DNA of 64,000 nt from Thermoplasmata archaeon. Its GTDB lineage: Archaea; Thermoplasmatota; Penumbrarchaeia; JAEHCK01. How positions within the stretch are numbered: the first letter of the stretch is position 1; the number at the start of each line of letters is the position of its first letter. Location: contig JAEHCK010000007.1 of the NCBI GenBank assembly GCA_020696345.1, positions 1-64,000 on the forward strand. The letters are read 5' to 3'. Position numbers and translations under genes: made by a program. Positions 1 through 11,752 of this stretch are shown piece by piece. Below the pieces are notes generated by a model. The model was not told the origin of the DNA, did no database searches, and saw nothing but the letters and a program-made list of their open reading frames with translations.

Positions 1-1
1 T

Positions 2-157
2 GGAGAATATGTCTGGGCAACTATCGATACACGAAATCAATTACTTACTGTGTATTATAACGACGAAAATCTGATTGTAAGAAAGATTAAGAGATTTTGT
101 TATAAAATTCCTGAGAAGGTGAGATATCGTAATCATTCAATTTTAATGTCTGGCTGA
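2..157 (+). CDS. C-terminal fragment of a probable DDE transposase/integrase, truncated by the window start
   Basis: Open frame from base 2: GEYVWATIDTRNQLLTVYYNDENLIVRKIKRFCYKIPEKVRYRNHSILMSG*. Resembles the C-terminal extension of IS481/Mu-type integrase-core transposases; followed by two 22-bp direct repeats. Confidence 0.5.
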   Translation, partial: GEYVWATIDTRNQLLTVYYNDENLIVRKIKRFCYKIPEKVRYRNHSILMSG

Positions 158-165
158 ATAGAAAA

Positions 166-249
166 GGGTGCACGATGTACTGAACCTAAAAACGCAACTA
201 AGGGTTACCTATGTGTTGAGCTTTTTTGGGTGCACGATGTATTGAACCT
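166..249. repeat. Two direct repeats GGGTGCACGATGTA(C/T)TGAACCT (166-187, 228-249), probable transposon end
   Basis: Two near-identical 22-mers spaced 62 bp apart, directly after the transposase-like stop codon. Confidence 0.6.
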
Positions 250-296
250 TTCCAACTAATCGACCAGTAGACTGATAGACCAAATCAACATTCATT

Positions 297-2027
297 CTAC
301 AGTATATGGTGCCTACCAAGGTTTTTTTGCAATTCAACTATATTATTATTTAATAACAAATGTACCTTCTCATCGCTGATAACTTTGTGGGCTAATGATG
401 AAAATTTATCTTCAAACGGTATTGGAAGGTCCATTAACGCATTGATGATTGTGTGGGTCAGTTCGCCTAAATACGGGTTATAACCCCCTTCCATCAAGAT
501 CACCATCTTGTTCTTTAGATATTTTCTCAGCATTGAACAGAATTCATAATAACCATCTGCAGTTAGATTGAGATCAGTATAATGATCGCTGTGGTGCGAA
601 TCAAAGCCATTACAGCATATTACAAAACCTGGTTCAAATGATCTGTATAGTGGAATGACCAGTTTTTTGAATACCGTTAAATATTCTTCATCACCAGACC
701 CACGCGGCATCTCTACATTCACGGTTGTCCCGATCCCGTTCGACTTACCCATTTGTGACAAAAATCCAGTCTTTGGATAAAAATTGTGCGGGTCCTGGTG
801 CATAGAGATCAACATCACGGTGGGATCTTCATAAAAGATGTCCATGGTACCATTGGCAGCATGTGCATCCCAGTCTATGATCAGTACCTTTTCTATTCCC
901 TTTTTTCTCTGTAGATATCTTGCAAGAACGGCTGCGTTGTTATAGATGCAATACCCACCGTATTTATCTCTGCTGGCATGGTGGCCTGGCGGGCGGATGA
1001 GTCCAAATCCGAATTCTGCATTTTGTGCTAAGACCTCTTCAGCAGCTTTGATGGCACCACCAATGGCAAGAAGGGCCAGGTCATGGCTCTGTTGAGTAAT
1101 ATATGTGCTATCACCTAAAAAACCTCCGCCCTTCGAGGCATAATCTTTAACAAATTGGATATATGGTTTGATATGAACTCTAAGCAGATCCTCTTCACTA
1201 CCTGGTGGATAGTCTGAAACTAATCTGCACTTCTTATTGAACACCTTTTCGCGGCCTTTTAAAAGTTCCATGATCTTGATCAACCTTTCAGGTGTTTCAG
1301 GGCTTGATATATTGGGACGATGATTAATATGGCCTGGATTATATGTCACTATCACCTTGGTTGATACTTCAGTGGCATCTTTCAGTCTGGCCTCAACTTT
1401 CAACGACTCATCTTCAATTGGTTCTTTCGTCTTCGTTTTATATGTTGAATCACGCCTCTTATACTCTTCAATACGTTTTTCCAAAACTTCACGAATGTGT
1501 GCCTTCACTTCCGGATTTAAATTGAAACCAAATGACAACACTTTCACAAAGAATTTATCTATTTCCTTTAACGGTTCAGGCTCCGACTTTATGAATTTAT
1601 CAAGCCCGGAGTTGAAGCCTGACTCTTCAACCACCGGCAGGTTCTTTAAAACCAGGTCTGATACCAAACCCAGTTGGTTACCCTTATTAATTACAAAAAA
1701 TAGATCTTGTATTTCATCATCTTGTTTTAACATTGACTCGTTAAATTGTTTCAGGTATTCAATATTATTATCTATGAAAAGTTCATAATTAAATACCAAT
1801 GATCTGATAGCGGCATCTTTTACAGTTTGTCCATTCGTTCCACTCTTTTTTTCAATACTTCGTATTATCTCACGCTCGGTCAGATAATAGAATTCTTTAT
1901 TATCCGGGCCAAAATAAACTAAAATATTAACATGTGGGTCTGCGAGCAATTCAAAAGCCTTTTGTATGGATAATTCCGGATCTATGATCAAAAAACTTTT
2001 TTCTAATTTACGAAACAGTTCTTCCAT
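297..2027 (-). CDS. Histone deacetylase / acetoin-utilisation family deacetylase with an N-terminal extension (possibly CBS-like)
   Basis: Motifs RPPGHHA, YCIYNNAAVLA, VLIIDWDAHAANGT, CCNGFDSHHSD, MEGGYN are typical of the HDAC fold. Confidence 0.9.
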   Translation of the reverse strand: MEELFRKLEKSFLIIDPELSIQKAFELLADPHVNILVYFGPDNKEFYYLTEREIIRSIEKKSGTNGQTVKDAAIRSLVFNYELFIDNNIEYLKQFNESMLKQDDEIQDLFFVINKGNQLGLVSDLVLKNLPVVEESGFNSGLDKFIKSEPEPLKEIDKFFVKVLSFGFNLNPEVKAHIREVLEKRIEEYKRRDSTYKTKTKEPIEDESLKVEARLKDATEVSTKVIVTYNPGHINHRPNISSPETPERLIKIMELLKGREKVFNKKCRLVSDYPPGSEEDLLRVHIKPYIQFVKDYASKGGGFLGDSTYITQQSHDLALLAIGGAIKAAEEVLAQNAEFGFGLIRPPGHHASRDKYGGYCIYNNAAVLARYLQRKKGIEKVLIIDWDAHAANGTMDIFYEDPTVMLISMHQDPHNFYPKTGFLSQMGKSNGIGTTVNVEMPRGSGDEEYLTVFKKLVIPLYRSFEPGFVICCNGFDSHHSDHYTDLNLTADGYYEFCSMLRKYLKNKMVILMEGGYNPYLGELTHTIINALMDLPIPFEDKFSSLAHKVISDEKVHLLLNNNIVELQKNLGRHHIL

Positions 2028-2067
2028 ATAATTCCAGGCTCCTCTTAGATTACAATCTCCATCTTTA

Positions 2068-2649
2068 CTATAAATAGATCTCTTCGAAGTACATTTTTAC
2101 TTTTTTGATCAGATCTCGTTTATTTGACATTGGTAATATTATATAAGTTGGATGTTTAATCAACTCTACAGGTTGATATTTGAAATCCTTCTTTTCTTTA
2201 AATCCGAACTTTTTGAAAAACAACTCTGCACGTTGATTTATGGGTTTAACGAGCATATATCCAACCGTTAATTTAAGCCCGAGCAGTGCAAGACGATATC
2301 CGATCTTTCGCTTCCTCAGTTCCGGTGCAGTTTCAATTGCACGCAATACATAAACCGGGCTACCATCCCTGGCCACACCCTCGCCCCACTCATCGATATG
2401 GATCCAGCCTAAAACCCAATCATTATCCATTGCAACCATGAATATTGGCTTGGGAAACTTGCGCAACCAGGCTTTGAACGTCTCTTTATAATTTATTATG
2501 CCCAGTTGTGTAAAGAACTCAAACTCTTTTAACTTACATTGTTCAATATCTTTTGGCGAATCTACCTGATAATAAGAAATGTTCGAGTTCTTGGCTAGCA
2601 ATCTCAACAAGTCACATCCGCATAAATGAATAACGCTCAATGTTGTCAT
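2068..2649 (-). CDS. GNAT-like N-acetyltransferase
   Basis: Acetyl-CoA-binding-like stretch (APELRKRKIGYRLALLGLKL) and C-terminal FFKKFGFKEKK. Confidence 0.6.
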   Translation of the reverse strand: MTTLSVIHLCGCDLLRLLAKNSNISYYQVDSPKDIEQCKLKEFEFFTQLGIINYKETFKAWLRKFPKPIFMVAMDNDWVLGWIHIDEWGEGVARDGSPVYVLRAIETAPELRKRKIGYRLALLGLKLTVGYMLVKPINQRAELFFKKFGFKEKKDFKYQPVELIKHPTYIILPMSNKRDLIKKVKMYFEEIYL

Positions 2650-2802
2650 TTTGTGTTTTTAATTAGATTATATTATAATATATAAAAAAGTATTTAATTA
2701 ATTTATGTATAAAAAATCCAAAAAAATGAGTTAATCGGTTCAACTATTACATTAACCCGCAGTAACTTGTCGATATATTCAGCCAACAATATTCAATTCG
2801 GA

Positions 2803-3441
2803 TCATTTTATTTCTGGATAAACCATCCAAACACATTCGTTATTCCGTAATAACATATTGAGTTTTGTTGGAGATATCTTTGCTTTTTCCAGCAGAATGG
2901 GCAGCCATTCTGCGGGTGAACGCTTTTGTGTGCCGTCGTATAGAACTGCAGCCAATTGAGCATATCTAACATTACGCTCACCTACTTTAATTCGTTCAAC
3001 AGCAAAATTACGATAAGTCTGACAGATCACACAACACGTGGTCAAGGCTGCGGATTTTACCGTATGATTGTAGTATTCAGCCACTTTAAAGTGCTGTTGT
3101 GAGAGCTCACCAATGCGCTTTATGTATTCTAACATACCTCGTTTATAATGGCATTCTTCTGTAACAATACAGTTCTCGGTGGGGGTTTTTAAACTCTTTT
3201 CAAAAGTGGATAGAATAGAAACACGGTTTCGTAATGATTCTAGAAATGTTTCCCATGTATCATATTCTTCTTCGGGCATACTTTTAGCCAATGATGATGC
3301 CAAACTGACTAGATAATTACTCATCCCGGCCTCACCTTGTTTATCTGCAATATCTTCAAGAAATAGGAATGCGGATACATCTACAAATGGATTGTCCTCG
3401 GACATTTCCTTTTTGGTAGTTTGTTTCTCTTCAATGGTCAT
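2803..3441 (-). CDS. Uncharacterised Cys-containing protein, paralogue of the adjacent ORF
   Basis: Shares EYYNHTVKSAALTTCCVICQTYR, YAQLA and LLRNNECV with 3438..4091; 4-nt overlap. Confidence 0.55.
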   Translation of the reverse strand: MTIEEKQTTKKEMSEDNPFVDVSAFLFLEDIADKQGEAGMSNYLVSLASSLAKSMPEEEYDTWETFLESLRNRVSILSTFEKSLKTPTENCIVTEECHYKRGMLEYIKRIGELSQQHFKVAEYYNHTVKSAALTTCCVICQTYRNFAVERIKVGERNVRYAQLAAVLYDGTQKRSPAEWLPILLEKAKISPTKLNMLLRNNECVWMVYPEIK

Positions 3442-4091
3442 TCTTTTTCCTCCTTAGAATCTTTTTCCGCACCTTTTATTTTCGCATCACGGATACTTAG
3501 AGAAAAAACGCAAATGTAGTTTCTCAATAGACTGCGAATAAACTCTGGGTTGATCGCGATCTTTGTCAGTGCGTCTTCTACGATCTTTACCTCACCAGTA
3601 AAACCCTTATTGGCTAATTGCTGACATTCTAATAATTGATCTGCAATTGTAATATTGTTCGCCACCTCTTCACGGAACTTTTGATGAATGACACAAAAAT
3701 TACAAACTGCAGTATTTCGAATTGTAATGTTATATTCATGAGCCACCTCCGAATCCGCTGATGGCATCTCACCAATGCTGTCCATAATACGTAAGATCGT
3801 AGGTTTGAACACGCATTCCTTAAGTGCGTAAATGTAACCAACTACATCGCCGTCTTCATCAATAATAGCCAGATCAGTTAATGCACTCACATCACCTTCG
3901 ATCGCAAATGCAGTTCTTCCTTCACGCAGAGCCACATTAAACGAAGGCCAACCCATATATGCCTCTTTTCCCATACGCTTTGCGAGGCTTTCACCTACAC
4001 GAGACCAATACTGGATAGTGCCCTCTATACCTGCTTTTTCACTCATATCTTGAATTAGTGATATTAATGCAACATCTAACATAAATCTCAC
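3438..4091 (-). CDS. Uncharacterised Cys-containing protein, paralogue of the adjacent ORF
   Basis: EYNITIRNTAVCNFCVIHQKFR and LLRNYICV align with 2803..3441. Confidence 0.55.
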   Translation of the reverse strand: MRFMLDVALISLIQDMSEKAGIEGTIQYWSRVGESLAKRMGKEAYMGWPSFNVALREGRTAFAIEGDVSALTDLAIIDEDGDVVGYIYALKECVFKPTILRIMDSIGEMPSADSEVAHEYNITIRNTAVCNFCVIHQKFREEVANNITIADQLLECQQLANKGFTGEVKIVEDALTKIAINPEFIRSLLRNYICVFSLSIRDAKIKGAEKDSKEEKE

Positions 4092-4434
4092 CTGTTTTTT
4101 ATTACATGTATAATTGAAATGAGTTTAATGATATAAAAACTTATTGAGAGAGAGGAATAAATCTATGGTATGTAGTGTAAACGAGGGGCATTTCTCAATG
4201 TTTCGTTTACTATTGACACCATATAGATGGAGATCACCTCGATGGAAAAACATCTGCCAGACAGTATGTTGATCATTAACCGACTACTGTGATTCGACCA
4301 CTACGATCATTTAATAAATTGAATCGTTTGGGGAAGGGGGATCATTACTATGAATTGTTGTTGAAAAACATTTGGTGAAGGGTGTAAAATGGATAAACTA
4401 CTGCTTATTTGAATTGATCAATTAATGCATGTAC

Positions 4435-4600
4435 GGGAATGGACTACTTGATGATTGGTAGTGAATGGAGCACTTGATGCTTGGTAGGGAATGGATTGCT
4501 TGTTGCCTAGACGGGAAGCGTGATCCTATTCCCCATTCCCATATTCATTATCAACCAATCACATTCCCCTGCCCAGTAGTAATAAATTGCATTCCCCTCT
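4435..4600. repeat. Inverted tandem array: GGGAATGG-type unit (26 bp x4) then CATTCCC-type unit (28 bp x3)
   Basis: GGGAATGG-like starts at 4435, 4461, 4487, 4513; CATTCCC starts at 4534, 4562, 4590. Confidence 0.85.
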
Positions 4601-5045
4601 TTACATTCTTACTTTTAACTTTTACATTTTGACTTTTCCAACTTTGAAAAACTAAAAAGTTTTTCAATGTAGAATAATTTTTCTCTAGAAAATTGTTCCA
4701 ATATCCCAAGCGATAATTACCTGTAGTGGTCCACCTTCCACTAGTGTTTTACATTGTTAAACCTGAGTTTATAAAATCTGATTTTTAATGACATGCTCAG
4801 TACAGTTTAATGTTGTAGGGTCTAATTACCATTATGCACTTCAAGGTTAAGAACATCAAGGGACATAAATATCTATATCTGATAGGCACAATGACCCCCG
4901 ACCCCTGAATTGTGACCTCTAACCCCTGAATATATTTGTAATATTTGAATTTCACTTCTTTACCTAAATCGGGAGAAGAACCATAATAATATATATAACA
5001 CTCACAGCATTCTGGGACTGTAAACATTTAAACATTTAAAACTTC

Positions 5046-5798
5046 ATGGGTGACATAATGATGAACCAACCATCTTATCAACCTGAAAATACTCGAAACA
5101 AACGATACTTTAAATTGACTATCAAAACAGTGTCAATTCTAATTTTGGTGCTATTATTCTTATCGATATTGTCCGGGTCGACCTATGGCGGTGATGATAA
5201 CGGTAATTCCACGAATCTGGGTTGGATCCTATTTTATATAACATTAGTAGTTTTGATCATTATCGTTATTCTCTGGATCATCACTTATGTGATCATGCGG
5301 GGAGTGATCAGCCGAATGCAGTCCAAGCATGACAAGCTGCGTCGCTACGAATCGCGCAAGGATTCCGATCTCGAACGTAAAAGTCATGAAGAGGCACGCG
5401 AGCGTAAACGCTCAGCCCGTACACCGAAAGGGAATTGTATAGTATGCAACCGTAAGTTCATTCCCGGCGCGGATGCATATATGTGTGAATGTGGCAAATT
5501 TATACATGTTCATTGTTTATCAGAAATTAGCCTATGCCCACATTGTGGTCGTGAGCTCGATAAAGATTACGGTATAGTGCGTGTAGAAACACCAAGCCGC
5601 CGTGGTAGTGGTGGTAGTGCAGCTAATGAAAGTCCACATCGCATTAGAATTGATAGATTGATCAAAGCACGATTTTGTCCGGTCTGTAACAAGATAATCA
5701 AGGCTGGTGATTGTGCCATGGAATGCTCTTGTAACGCAACATTTCACGAGAAGTGTTCGTATAAGGCCAGGACATGCCCGAAATGTGGTAAGAGATAA
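5046..5798 (+). CDS. Membrane protein with tandem RING-like zinc-binding domains
   Basis: Two hydrophobic segments, then CIVC..CECG..HVHC..CPHC and CPVC..CSC..FHEKC..CPKC. Confidence 0.7.
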   Translation: MGDIMMNQPSYQPENTRNKRYFKLTIKTVSILILVLLFLSILSGSTYGGDDNGNSTNLGWILFYITLVVLIIIVILWIITYVIMRGVISRMQSKHDKLRRYESRKDSDLERKSHEEARERKRSARTPKGNCIVCNRKFIPGADAYMCECGKFIHVHCLSEISLCPHCGRELDKDYGIVRVETPSRRGSGGSAANESPHRIRIDRLIKARFCPVCNKIIKAGDCAMECSCNATFHEKCSYKARTCPKCGKR

Positions 5799-6110
5799 AT
5801 CCAAAGTATGAAATACGAATCTCTAAACAAATCCGAAATAAGAATGACCCAAACTAGTTTTTCCTGCTGATGTTTGGTATTTAGTATTTGTTTAGGGGGT
5901 TGGAATTACATATTAATTGTTACTTAATAAAAGGAATTCCAAGCTTCAAGAAAAATAGTGCAAACTCAATAATAAATCCTATTTTTATGTGAAATTAGAA
6001 CTTCGGATTTAGAATTTTCTTTCATTAATTTTTCTTTTTAAAGATGAAATCGACTGGTAGCATTGAAATTTCAATGCGTCATAAAAAACTAATACTTTTT
6101 TTCCAAGGCA

Positions 6111-6902
6111 TCACGTTTGGCATTCTGAGCTATCATTAAAGTGTTTTTTAATATAAAACTCGATAAGTTCCTTAACTTCAGGTATGCAGTTCTTATCCTG
6201 TATACCCACCTTGGTTCGCTCCTGTACATCTTCAAATGTGCGTGCGCCTTCAAGTACGGCTTCCTCGATATCTTTGTTAGTTATCTTTAATATCTTGTCA
6301 ATAACCTTGATATTTTCGTCCCTGACGCGGTCTTCTTGATCGTTTTTAATGAAATAATCGTTTATCGCCGCGCGCAGTGCTTTATCACCCAGTACACTGC
6401 AGTGTACCTTTCTTTGTGGCAGGTCACCCAGGCGTTTGATGATCTCCTTATATGAAATCTTTAATGCGTCCTCCAGCTTCATTCCACTATCTTCGGTCAC
6501 CATCACCGAGAGCATGGAAGTTGAAGCAATTGCACTTGCACAGCCAAACGTCTGCCATTTGCACTCTTTAATAACCTCATTTTCTTTATCCACCTTGATC
6601 CAGAGCTTTATCACATCACCGCAGGCAGGTGAGCCAACTATACCAACACCGTCAGCTCTGTAATCCTGGGCCTCCTCGGCGGTTGTGAGAATGTTTTGCG
6701 GATTGAAGAAGTGCTCTTTGACCTTGTCCGAATAGAACCACTGCTGCCCTGACTTGCCCACTACTTCGGCTTCTGCCTTTACCTTTGCCTTTGACTTTAC
6801 CTCTACCTCTGTATCTGCATCTGTTTCTGCTCGAATCTCCACTTTTTCCTGGTCTTTGTTCTCTGTGCTATTATTCTTGCTCCCGGCCTCATCATCACTC
6901 AT
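6111..6902 (-). CDS. NifU/IscU-like Fe-S cluster scaffold with a charged N-terminal extension
   Basis: VGSPACGDVIKLWIKVD, KWQTFGCASAIASTSMLS, KVHCSVLGDKALRAAINDY; next to a cysteine desulfurase. Confidence 0.9.
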   Translation of the reverse strand: MSDDEAGSKNNSTENKDQEKVEIRAETDADTEVEVKSKAKVKAEAEVVGKSGQQWFYSDKVKEHFFNPQNILTTAEEAQDYRADGVGIVGSPACGDVIKLWIKVDKENEVIKECKWQTFGCASAIASTSMLSVMVTEDSGMKLEDALKISYKEIIKRLGDLPQRKVHCSVLGDKALRAAINDYFIKNDQEDRVRDENIKVIDKILKITNKDIEEAVLEGARTFEDVQERTKVGIQDKNCIPEVKELIEFYIKKHFNDSSECQT

Positions 6903-8085
6903 TTAATACCTCCGATTTCGTTAATCGTACCGGGCTCAACATACGAAGCCGTTCCACAATCGCGGGTAATTTTTCCAGAACATAATCGATATCTTCTTTC
7001 GTTGTCCTTTTACCTAAGCTGAACCTGATGCTGCCGTGCGAGGCTTCATACGGTAATCCAATTGCAAGAATTACATGACTGGGTTTGAGTTTTTGGCTGG
7101 TACATGCCGAACCACTGCTGGTATATATGCCTTCATAGTCGAGCATAAGTACCAACGCCTCACCTTCAACATTCAAAAACGTAATGTTTGCATTGTTTGG
7201 TAATCTTTGTGTTGGGTGTCCGTTCAGGAAAGTGTCCGGGATGTTTTTCAACACATTATCTATGAAATAATTTTTTAACTGGTTCAACCTTTTTGACTCA
7301 AATCTGCGTTCGGCCTGACCCAGCTCAAGCGCCTTTGCTAACCCCACGATACCGGGTATATTTTCCGTGCCCGCCCGTAGCCCAAACTCATGACCGCCGC
7401 CGTGGATCCACGATTCGATCTTTACACCGGCGCGCATATATAATAATCCAGTACCCTTCAATCCGTAGATCTTGCTCCCGTTCAGGGTCATCATGTCAAC
7501 GCCGAGTTTCTGTACATCGATCTCGAGCAGCCCACCACCTTGGCAAGCATCGGTATGAAACAATACATTATGTTTTTTGGTAATTCTGGCAATATCTTGG
7601 AGCGGTTGAATAGTACCTATCTCATTATTCGCATACATGATGGTAACTAAAATAGTATCATCTCGTATGGCGTTCTCAAGCTCGGAGAGTGAGATCAGAC
7701 CGTACTTATCCACATCAAGATAAGTGACCTCAAAATCATGAGTCTTCTCCAACCATTCCAGTGAATGCAGCACTGCATGGTGTTCGGTCTTTTGCGTGAT
7801 CATATGTTTTCCGGTTTTCATGTGTGCATATGCGCTGCCCTTTATTGCCATATTACACGATTCCGTACCTGACCCCGTGAAGATCACTTCCGATGGCTTA
7901 CAATTCAAGCATTTGGCAACGGTTTCTCGTGATGAATCCAAGGCCTGTTTGGCTTTTAACCCCATGGAATGAAAACTACTGGGGTTGCCGTAGTTATTCT
8001 CGAAAAACGGTTTCATTGCCTCAACCACTTCCGGACGCATGTAAGTGGTTGCTGAATGGTCGAGATAAACCTCTTTTATGATAAT
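6895..8085 (-). CDS. Cysteine desulfurase (NifS/IscS family); N-terminus extended beyond the ORF-track ATG
   Basis: HTDACQ, GSKIYGLKGTG, SSGSACTSQ, RFSLGK. The conserved YLDHSATT lies upstream of ATG 8040; the in-frame stop is at 8091-8089, so initiation must be ATT/ATC/ATA. Confidence 0.9.
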   Translation of the reverse strand: MIIKEVYLDHSATTYMRPEVVEAMKPFFENNYGNPSSFHSMGLKAKQALDSSRETVAKCLNCKPSEVIFTGSGTESCNMAIKGSAYAHMKTGKHMITQKTEHHAVLHSLEWLEKTHDFEVTYLDVDKYGLISLSELENAIRDDTILVTIMYANNEIGTIQPLQDIARITKKHNVLFHTDACQGGGLLEIDVQKLGVDMMTLNGSKIYGLKGTGLLYMRAGVKIESWIHGGGHEFGLRAGTENIPGIVGLAKALELGQAERRFESKRLNQLKNYFIDNVLKNIPDTFLNGHPTQRLPNNANITFLNVEGEALVLMLDYEGIYTSSGSACTSQKLKPSHVILAIGLPYEASHGSIRFSLGKRTTKEDIDYVLEKLPAIVERLRMLSPVRLTKSEVLNE

Positions 8086-8250
8086 CCCTCATAGATAGTT
8101 GATTATCGAATAAGCCTCTTTTGTTACATGAATGTGTTCTATGAATATCATATTGTAATAATTATCTTTATTGATTCTTAAGGAATTTGTGATATAAAAC
8201 TTTAGTATTTTAATATGTTGTATCTTGATTAAGTTAATATGACGATGTAA

Positions 8251-8379
8251 TCAGGGGTCAGGGGTTACAATTTAGGGGTTACAATTCAGGGGTCAGGACT
8301 CAAGTCTTTTAAACTTCCAGACCCCTAATAAATAATTTTCTCAACTTTTATCCCGACCCCCGACCCCTAAATGGAGTGA
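8251..8379. repeat. Inverted array of AGGGGT(CA/TA) units followed by ACCCCT units
   Basis: aggggtcaggggttacaatttaggggttacaattcaggggtcagg ... agacccct ... cccgacccccgacccct. Confidence 0.7.
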
Positions 8380-8978
8380 GGGAAATAATTTGTTTAAAAC
8401 ACAAAATCCAAAAATCCAGACCCCAAGAAAACACCAAAAACAAAACGGGCATCTTAACCTTAACCGATAGATAACTATCTTTGTTAGTATTGGGATTTAA
8501 GATTTGGGATTTTCGTGGGTATTTCGATTTGGGTTTTTGGATTTAACCTCAACCCATTCTTCCATCTTGAGCTCAAAGCATCAAATAGTATGTCCTAACC
8601 AAAAAAAAGACTTTGAACATCCAAACAATGGAAATCTTTAAAAACCAGTTGTTCTTTCCCCGTTACTCAATCGAAATAGATATATACCAAAATAATATAT
8701 ACTCGGTAATTCAATAAACGAGTCTATTCAAACCAAAAGGCGTAAAGTTGTAAGATACGGATAATTTTATTCCATCGATGAGCAATTATATTCTTGGTTT
8801 GAAACAATACCTATGGGGATTCAAGAACTCCGGGACCATAACACTCGTGACCTCTTGGATCCGACGCTTGCAAGATATCAGGTGAAACCTGTTAATTCCA
8901 CCCAGTTCAACTGGAAGATAAATTAGGATTTTGGTGATTATGTGTATAACTGTCAAAATTACTCCTATTAATTTATAA

Positions 8979-10463
<1,485 letters not shown>

Positions 10464-10825
10464 CGTTATCAAACCAGTGAACTGCTGGTGGGGTTAACAG
10501 GCACCAAAATATCTGCAAGCGTATTTTCTTTTTTTTTGTCCAGCGTAGTGTTAGGTTTATTGAGTGATAACTTTGTGAGTTTTTTGAAGTATGTGAGTTC
10601 AGGGAGTGGAAGAGTGTGTGAGTTAAGTTAGTTTTCAGTGTAATGAATTCACACTGGCAACCGATAGCTAAGAACTGATAACTATTTTTGACTCCATAGA
10701 CTCTTGACTCTATGGACTCTAGACCTGTATTGATACACTGTCTCATCAAAAATAATATATCCAAGTTCGCTATTGTGGATTTTTAAATAACTCCCCGATG
10801 ATCAAATTCTAATCAACAATGATGA

Positions 10826-10899
10826 GGGCCGGTAGATCAGCTTGGAAGATCGCCTGCTTTGCAAGCAGGAGGCCACGGGTTCAAATCCCGTCCGGTCCA
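10826..10899 (+). tRNA. tRNA-Ala (TGC)
   Basis: Acceptor GGGCCGG/CCGGTCC, anticodon arm CCTGC TTTGCAA GCAGG, T-loop TTCAAAT. Confidence 0.93.
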
Positions 10900-11238
10900 T
10901 AATAATTTTATTATCATGTTTTTATTGATATATTTTGGGATTTGAACCCTAAATAAAATACAATAATTGATGTTGAGACCCTATTTTATTTTGAGCTTGG
11001 AATTCTCATTATTAATCATTGATATAAACCAGAATTCCAACCACCACAGGAAAAATTCCGTAATAAAAAACAGATGTTATTAGGAATTTATAGCTCAGAA
11101 CAAAATAGGCCATGATCAAATACTTATCCTATTTTGTTCATTCAAGTAAAAGAATTAAAATACCAAATATGTTTTAAGGTAAAAAACCATAAGTAATTGT
11201 TGTAATCAGCAATACTAACAAATCAACCGAGACGAAAG

Positions 11239-11563
11239 ATATGGGCTAGACCGGGGTGGTAGGCGTACCCTTTGCAACTTGTTGCAACCGAAACCGTCTA
11301 TACGCGGGGTCGAAGTCGATGGAAGGCGTAACCAGTGTTGTGCCAAGCCAGGAATCAACTATGATATCTCGTCCCTCGGGGTTGGAGGTAATAGTGGTGA
11401 TAATCGGAGGATTGTCTTCATTATTTCTATCATGGGCACCAGGCCAGGCCCGGAAGGGAGCAGCCCAACTATGGACTCTTAACGCTCGTGGGGTTGCGGG
11501 ATTGAGAAGATCTTTGGATAATTGGTGTAAAACCAGGATGTCGACCAAAGACGCGCCCATGTC
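11239..11563 (+). ncRNA. ffs: Archaeal 7S signal recognition particle RNA
   Basis: SRP helix 8 signature GGCCAGGCCCGGAAGGGAGCAGCC; 5' gatatgggc pairs with 3' gcccatgtc to close the molecule. Confidence 0.92.
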
Positions 11564-11752
11564 CGTCAAATTATAATGAGGATATTTCCAAAAGCTCCAA
11601 GTTACAAATCATTAGAATAGGAAAGCGGGAGGAGGACTCTTAGCAGAGATATTTATGTGTATCGTTAGAGGAAATTGGGTTTTATCATTAAGATATCAAC
11701 CCACTTTCCTAACTACTCTTTCCTCTTCCCTTCCAATTAATTTATATCGTTT

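Noticed and set aside
4797-5027. 76-aa minus ORF
   Set aside because: No recognisable motif, overlaps intergenic repeat words (gacccccgacccct).
11246-11576. Overlapping ORFs on both strands
   Set aside because: The region is the SRP RNA gene (helix 8 signature and closing stem).
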